Assembly: GCF_945901735.1 (NCBI RefSeq)
Contig: NZ_CAMDLM010000016.1
Coordinates: 18,450-82,449 of the forward strand
From: Limnohabitans sp. Rim8
GTDB lineage: Bacteria > Pseudomonadota > Gammaproteobacteria > Burkholderiales > Burkholderiaceae_C
Direction of reading: 5' to 3'
Length of the DNA: 64,000 nt
Below, piece after piece: positions 60,212-64,000 of this stretch. The notes beneath the pieces were generated by a model that was not told the DNA's origin, searched no databases, and worked only from the letters and a program-made list of their open reading frames with translations. Position 1 is the first letter of the stretch. Every line of letters begins with the position of its first letter. Made by a program: the position numbers and the translations under genes.

Positions 60212-61204
60212 TCAGCGAAACGGTTGTGCAGCCAGGCGCTGGTCCAGCGCCTGCCAGAACGCGGCTTCGGGCGTCAGCACCAAGGGGACAGCCAAGGCCT
60301 CAGGCTGGTGCAGCCAGAGTTTGGCCGCGTCTTTTTCTGTGCACAGCAAGAGGCGATCAGAGGGGTTTGGCGACCCGTCTGCGTAGTCAAAATGGTCGGG
60401 CAAGGCGGTGGTCTGCTGCAGCTGCAGACCGGCTGCGCGCAGCATGGCAAAAAATGCCTCGGGGCGGGCCAGACCGGCCACCGCATCGACGGGCTGGCCG
60501 AGCAGGCTGGACAAAGCCCGGCTGCGGCCGTGCGCATCGTGCGCCAGTGGGGCCAATTCACGCAGCGCCTGAAAGCCGCCCTGCAAGCCATTGGTGCCGG
60601 TGTGCAGCAGCAAGTCCACCGACCGGGGCCAGGGCTCGCGCAAAGGCCCGGCCGGCAGCAGCCAGCCGTTGCCCACGCCGCGCTCGTCCATGACGCAGAT
60701 TTCCAGGTCCCGAGCCAAGGCCCAGTGTTGCAGACCGTCGTCGCACACCAAAATATTGACCTCAGGGTGCGCTTGCAACAAGGCCCGCCCGGCTTCGGCA
60801 CGCAGAGCCGCCACCCACACGGGGGCACCGGTCTTTTGATGGATCAGCAAGGGCTCATCCCCCACCTCGGTGGGCAAGCTGCCGGGCAAGACCGCACGGA
60901 TGTCATCGAACAGGCGGCCGTGGCCGCGTGAAACCACACCTGCTTTCCAGCCCTGCTGCTGCAGATGGTTCACCAGGGCGATGGTGAGTGGGGTTTTGCC
61001 GGCACCGCCGGCCACCACATTGCCCACCACAATCACCGGCACCGGCAGCCGATGGGCTTGCCGCCAGCCCCAGCGCCAAAGCAGCGCCCGGCTCCAGAGC
61101 AAAGCTGCATGGACGAGGGCGATGGGACGCAGCAGCCAAGCGATCCAACCCCGAGAAGCCCAGATCCTTGGCAAGTGCTGGTGCAGCCAGGCGGACAGGC
61201 GCAT
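60212..61204 (-). CDS. lpxK: Tetraacyldisaccharide 4'-kinase
   Basis: 330-residue kinase that phosphorylates the lipid A disaccharide precursor at 4', at the inner membrane. The membrane-anchoring N-terminus ([17 protein letters not shown]) is followed by the P-loop [21 protein letters not shown] (from about residue 61). [25 protein letters not shown] and [21 protein letters not shown] are family segments. The ATG at 61204 lies five bases past the exbD stop, so coupling is likely. Length matches the family. Confidence 0.95.
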   Translation of the reverse strand: MRLSAWLHQHLPRIWASRGWIAWLLRPIALVHAALLWSRALLWRWGWRQAHRLPVPVIVVGNVVAGGAGKTPLTIALVNHLQQQGWKAGVVSRGHGRLFDDIRAVLPGSLPTEVGDEPLLIHQKTGAPVWVAALRAEAGRALLQAHPEVNILVCDDGLQHWALARDLEICVMDERGVGNGWLLPAGPLREPWPRSVDLLLHTGTNGLQGGFQALRELAPLAHDAHGRSRALSSLLGQPVDAVAGLARPEAFFAMLRAAGLQLQQTTALPDHFDYADGSPNPSDRLLLCTEKDAAKLWLHQPEALAVPLVLTPEAAFWQALDQRLAAQPFR

Positions 61205-61209
61205 GGGTG

Positions 61210-61632
61210 TCAGGAGCCCGAGGACTCGGAAGATTGGGTGGCGAAGGTGATTTGCGACAGCCCCGTGCGGCGAGCCGCTTCCATGGCATGGACCACCGAT
61301 TGGTGACTGGCCTGCGCGTCAGCGCTGATCACCAAGGTCACCTGTTGGGAGGCCAATGGCCCCAAAACGGCAGCCAAAGCACTCACCGAGGTGCCATCAA
61401 CGGGGGATTTGTTCACGGCATATTGGCCTTGCGCACTGACCGTGAGCACAATCTGCTGCGGCCGATCTTTTTGCTTTTGGGCATCCGCCAAGGGCAAGGT
61501 CATGTTGATTTCGCTCAGGCGAGACGCAGTGGAGGTGAGCATCAAAAAGATGAGCAGCACCAACAAAACATCGATGAAAGGGATGAGGTTGATCTCGGGC
61601 TCGGCCGAGGGGGTGCGTTTGCGAAAGTTCAC
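61210..61632 (-). CDS. exbD: Biopolymer transport protein ExbD/TolR family, GTG start
   Basis: 140-residue inner-membrane protein, cytoplasmic N-terminus, one helix (LIPFIDVLLVLLIFLMLTST) and a periplasmic domain. The helix carries the conserved Asp used in proton flow. With ExbB it powers TonB-dependent uptake or a Tol-like function. GTG is the start at 61632. It lies 11 bases after exbB and just before lpxK. The grouping of ExbBD with lipid A genes is common in Burkholderiales and may serve outer-membrane maintenance, but there is no TonB gene here. Confidence 0.92.
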   Translation of the reverse strand: MNFRKRTPSAEPEINLIPFIDVLLVLLIFLMLTSTASRLSEINMTLPLADAQKQKDRPQQIVLTVSAQGQYAVNKSPVDGTSVSALAAVLGPLASQQVTLVISADAQASHQSVVHAMEAARRTGLSQITFATQSSESSGS

Positions 61633-61643
61633 AGCGGACTCGT

Positions 61644-62261
61644 TCAGTGGCGCAGGTGGCTCAAGTGGCGGGCCAATTGTTCGCTGGCCACCTCCATCGA
61701 CAGCAGCAGATGGTCCACCCGTGCTCTGAAGTAGCGCCAGAACATCAGTGCTGGAATGGCCACGATCAAACCCAAGGCGGTGTTGTATAAGGCCACGGAG
61801 ATGCCGTAGGCCAGTTGCGCCGGTTGACTGCTGCCTGCAGTCTGGGCCGCGAAAATTTCGATCATCCCCATGACGGTCCCAAGCAAGCCCAGCAAGGGGG
61901 CTGCTGAAGCGATGGTGCCCAGAGCCGTCAAATAACGCTCCAGTTGCCCAGCAGCCAAACGGCCGGCCATTTCCATGTGCGCCCGGATGTCTTCGTACGA
62001 GGCGGCAGGATTTTGTTGCAGGCAGCGCAGACCACTGGCCAGAACGGGACCCAAAACCCCATTTTTTTCAAGTTGCACAACGGCTTCTTCGGGCGCAAGA
62101 CCACGCCGGCTCATTTCAACAGCCTGTTCCAAGGTTTGTGGGGGGATGACTTTGTGCTCGCGCAGCTGAAACAGTCGCTCAAGGATCAAGGCCAAAGCCA
62201 AAACAGAGCACAAAATCAGCGGCCAGATGGGCCATCCAGCGGACTGAATGATAGACAACAA
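61644..62261 (-). CDS. exbB: MotA/TolQ/ExbB proton channel family protein, TTG start
   Basis: 205-residue membrane protein with three helices (WPIWPLILCSVLALALIL near the start; IASAAPLLGLLGTVMGMIEIF and GISVALYNTALGLIVAIPALMFW later), the standard ExbB/TolQ topology. The start is TTG at 62261. A TCCTT complement gives AAGGA at 62268-62272, six bases from it, and no ATG is placed better. It pairs with ExbD. First gene of the minus-strand operon whose promoter should lie in the AT-rich region near 62400-62460. Confidence 0.92.
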   Translation of the reverse strand: MLSIIQSAGWPIWPLILCSVLALALILERLFQLREHKVIPPQTLEQAVEMSRRGLAPEEAVVQLEKNGVLGPVLASGLRCLQQNPAASYEDIRAHMEMAGRLAAGQLERYLTALGTIASAAPLLGLLGTVMGMIEIFAAQTAGSSQPAQLAYGISVALYNTALGLIVAIPALMFWRYFRARVDHLLLSMEVASEQLARHLSHLRH

Positions 62262-62611
62262 AACAGTTCCTTCTTTGGGAGGCCAAGTGTCAAAACAGCA
62301 TCATTATGGATGATGGCAAGCGCCTCTGGCTCGCCGCGAGCACCCAGCCAGCGAGCACCCCATCGCTTGAATGGGCTGTGGATAACTTTGTGGAAAAGTT
62401 TTGGTGGGGCTGTATTTTTTTGATCGACATGTATTTTAAAAATACCCATTAATGATTAAAAAATTAACTGAATCAAGGACTTGTCAATTGGTCAAGCCGG
62501 AGCACTGTCCTTGCTGAATGGTAGTGAACCTCGTGATGGTCTGTGGACGACTGAAGATGGGCGTCAGACGCACGGGTTGGTGTGGCTGCCGGCTGTAGGA
62601 CAATCCCGGGC
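62262..62611. other. 350-base divergent intergenic region between exbB and xseA
   Basis: No gene seen. It contains two adjacent DnaA-box-like 9-mers at 62377-62397, followed by an AT-rich stretch of about 60 bases (62410-62470) with a GTATTTT/AAAATAC inverted repeat at 62431-62445. These are the most likely promoter and control elements for the two divergent operons. Confidence 0.5.
62377..62397 (-). promoter_or_regulatory. Pair of DnaA-box-like 9-mers
   Basis: TGTGGATAA (62377-62385) is an exact complement of TTATCCACA. TGTGGAAAA (62389-62397) is a match to the relaxed TTWTNCACA form. Both face the same way with start points 12 bases apart, next to an AT-rich stretch. No dnaA, dnaN, rpmH or parAB is in the window, so this is not evidence for the chromosome origin. 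Confidence 0.4.
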
Positions 62612-63970
62612 ATGAGCCCTTCAGAGATCTCCCCCCCACGCGCTTGGACTGTTTCAGCGTTGTGCCGCGCCGTGGCCGATGCCCTGGATACCCAGTTCAA
62701 CCCGGTCAGCTTGCGCGGCGAAATTTCGGGCTTTTCGCGCGCGGCCAGCGGGCATTGTTATTTTTCAATCAAGGACGACACCGGCCAGATTCGCTGCGCC
62801 ATGTTCCGGCGTGCCGCCAGTCTGATGGACTTTGCGCCCCGTGACGGCGAATTGGTCGAGGTGCGGGGCCGCTTGGGTGTTTACGAAGCCCGGGGCGATT
62901 TGCAGTTGATCGTCGAATCCATGGAACGGGCAGGGCAGGGCGTGCTCTTTGAGCAGTTTTTGCGCCTCAAAGCCAAGCTCGAAGCCGAGGGTTTGTTTGA
63001 CGCTGGGCACAAACGCAGCTTGCCTGCTCAACCGCGCGCCATTGGGGTGGTGACATCTTTGGGGGCTGCCGCTTGGCACGACGTGGTGACCGCCTTGCAG
63101 CGGCGCGTGCCGCACATTCCGGTGTTGATGGCCCCAGCCTTGGTGCAGGGGGCAGGGGCTGCGGCCACGTTGGCGCTGGCCCTGCAAGCCATGTACGCCC
63201 TGACGGCCGAGGACAACCCGCTGTGCCCGCCTGTGGACGTGATCCTCTTGGTGCGCGGTGGCGGCTCGATGGAAGACCTGTGGTCTTTCAACGACGAAAA
63301 CCTGGCCCGGGTGATCGCCCAAAGCCCCGTGCCGCTCATTTGCGGCGTGGGTCACGAGACCGATTTCACGATCGCCGACTTTGTGGCCGACGTGCGCGCC
63401 CCAACGCCCACGGCCGCCGCTGAGATGGCCGCGACCGACCGGGGTGTGGGCATTGAAGCTTTGAGTGTCTTGGAACACCGCTTGAATCGGGGCCTGCTGC
63501 GCCAGCAAGACCGGCAGGCACAGCGTTTGGACGCTGTGGCGGCGCGGTTGGGTGTGGGTTTGGTCCGTCAGCAAGAGCGCCAGAGCCAGCGTCTGAATGC
63601 GGTGGCGTCACGGCTGGGTCGCCCGCAAGCCTTGCTGGTCCAGCACAACCAGTGGCTGGACCAGTTGGCCGGTCGTTTGCAGATGGGTGTGCGAAGTCAA
63701 TTCATGGCGCAGGGCCATCAGTTGGAGCGGCTGAGCGACCGTTTGGGTTTCAACCGGGCTCAGCAGGTGCCGCAACGCGCCCAGCGCCTGGAGCGGGCCG
63801 CTTTGCGTTTGTCGTCGGTGGACCCGCACCGGGTGCTGGAGCGCGGTTATGCCTGGCTGAGTGATGACCAGGGTCAGGCTCTGACCCATGCTGGGCAATT
63901 TCAGCCTGGTCAGAACGTTCAGGCCACTTTGTCCGATGGCGTGGTACCTTTGGTCGTGTCGCTTAAATAG
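62612..63970 (+). CDS. xseA: Exodeoxyribonuclease VII large subunit
   Basis: 452-residue subunit of ExoVII, which degrades single-stranded DNA from both ends with XseB. The OB-fold start (LCRAVADALDTQFNPVSLRGEISGFSRAASGHCYFSIKDD) is followed by the catalytic domain (RAIGVVTSLGAAAWHDVV, RGGGSMEDLWSFNDENLARVI, GVGHETDFTIADFVADVRAPTPTAAAEM). A long helical region contains repeated LRQQDRQAQRLDAVAARLG-like segments (three similar copies from about residue 300), then the C-terminal RVLERGYAWLSD. The ATG at 62612 is chosen. Divergent from exbB, the usual arrangement. The last 30 bases of the window after its stop hold no gene. Confidence 0.95.
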   Translation: MSPSEISPPRAWTVSALCRAVADALDTQFNPVSLRGEISGFSRAASGHCYFSIKDDTGQIRCAMFRRAASLMDFAPRDGELVEVRGRLGVYEARGDLQLIVESMERAGQGVLFEQFLRLKAKLEAEGLFDAGHKRSLPAQPRAIGVVTSLGAAAWHDVVTALQRRVPHIPVLMAPALVQGAGAAATLALALQAMYALTAEDNPLCPPVDVILLVRGGGSMEDLWSFNDENLARVIAQSPVPLICGVGHETDFTIADFVADVRAPTPTAAAEMAATDRGVGIEALSVLEHRLNRGLLRQQDRQAQRLDAVAARLGVGLVRQQERQSQRLNAVASRLGRPQALLVQHNQWLDQLAGRLQMGVRSQFMAQGHQLERLSDRLGFNRAQQVPQRAQRLERAALRLSSVDPHRVLERGYAWLSDDQGQALTHAGQFQPGQNVQATLSDGVVPLVVSLK

Positions 63971-64000
63971 GTCCCTTGGGTAAGCCTTGGCGGGGTGGGG

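Noticed and set aside
62431..62445. Second LexA box (GTATTTTAAAAATAC) upstream of xseA
   Set aside because: It lacks the CTGT and ACAG ends required for LexA binding, so it is kept only as an AT-rich dyad.
62377..62470. Replication origin candidate
   Set aside because: There are only two DnaA-like 9-mers, and no dnaA, dnaN, gidA, rpmH or par genes in the window. A regulatory reading is safer.

Overview
The window reads as one contiguous, GC-rich, densely coded chromosomal segment of a betaproteobacterium, most likely Comamonadaceae and Limnohabitans-like. Support comes from three Bug-type tripartite tricarboxylate receptors, the gene order xseA / exbB-exbD-lpxK-trm112-kdsB-adk, a nearby lexA, and several acyl-CoA catabolic clusters. 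The genus is inferred from gene content, not from a marker gene. I see no rRNA, tRNA, CRISPR array, transposase or prophage.

Layout. 1-2567: 3' part of dsbB, an Lrp-type regulator divergent from an Asp/Glu-type racemase, and a class II glutamine amidotransferase. 2648-10698: a surface-polysaccharide locus with a GT4-sugar transferase fusion, two more glycosyltransferases, a Wzx-like flippase, an AEC transporter and a Stealth-type phosphotransferase. 10702-13842 (minus): a DUF2805 protein, an AerR/PpaA-like B12-domain protein, a glycerophosphodiesterase and a PlsC-like acyltransferase. 14000-25354: CoA and acyl-CoA catabolism (CaiB/BaiF transferase, N-acyl-D-amino-acid deacylase with Bug receptor, two acyl-CoA dehydrogenases, a crotonase, an acyl-CoA synthetase, a flavin reductase) plus a protease-like protein that has lost catalytic residues. 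25458-27774: a VapBC pair, an unknown Cys-containing protein and a second Bug receptor. 28143-37542: recC-recB-recD with ATGA start/stop overlaps. 37548-45578: a small secreted protein, an aminotransferase, tsaE-amiC, queG, an AEC transporter, a third Bug receptor and xerD. 45710-49695: a phosphonate monoester hydrolase/sulfatase, a DUF455 ferritin-like protein, a gamma carbonic anhydrase and Hsp33. 49990-56794 (minus): a second acyl-CoA cluster with a Crp/Fnr regulator. 56940-63970: a small unknown ORF, lexA with its SOS box, adk-kdsB-trm112-lpxK-exbD-exbB, and divergent xseA.

Most notable observations. (1) A 69-nt palindromic element sits in frame inside both recC and recD. Both copies use the same reading frame and the same 14-codon spacing between arms, and the encoded peptides share 12 of 23 residues, so it looks like a REP-like element that acts as a protein-coding insert. 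(2) A separate family of about 100-bp composite inverted repeats occurs at five intergenic places, and partial copies supply or overlap stop codons. (3) Three 40-bp tandem palindromic units separate two acyl-CoA genes. (4) Other points of interest are the GT4/phosphoglycosyltransferase fusion, the degenerate HtrA-like protein, and an AerR-like protein next to DUF2805 with no photosynthesis genes in view.

No search or computation was run. Family calls rest on motifs and remembered family sequences.
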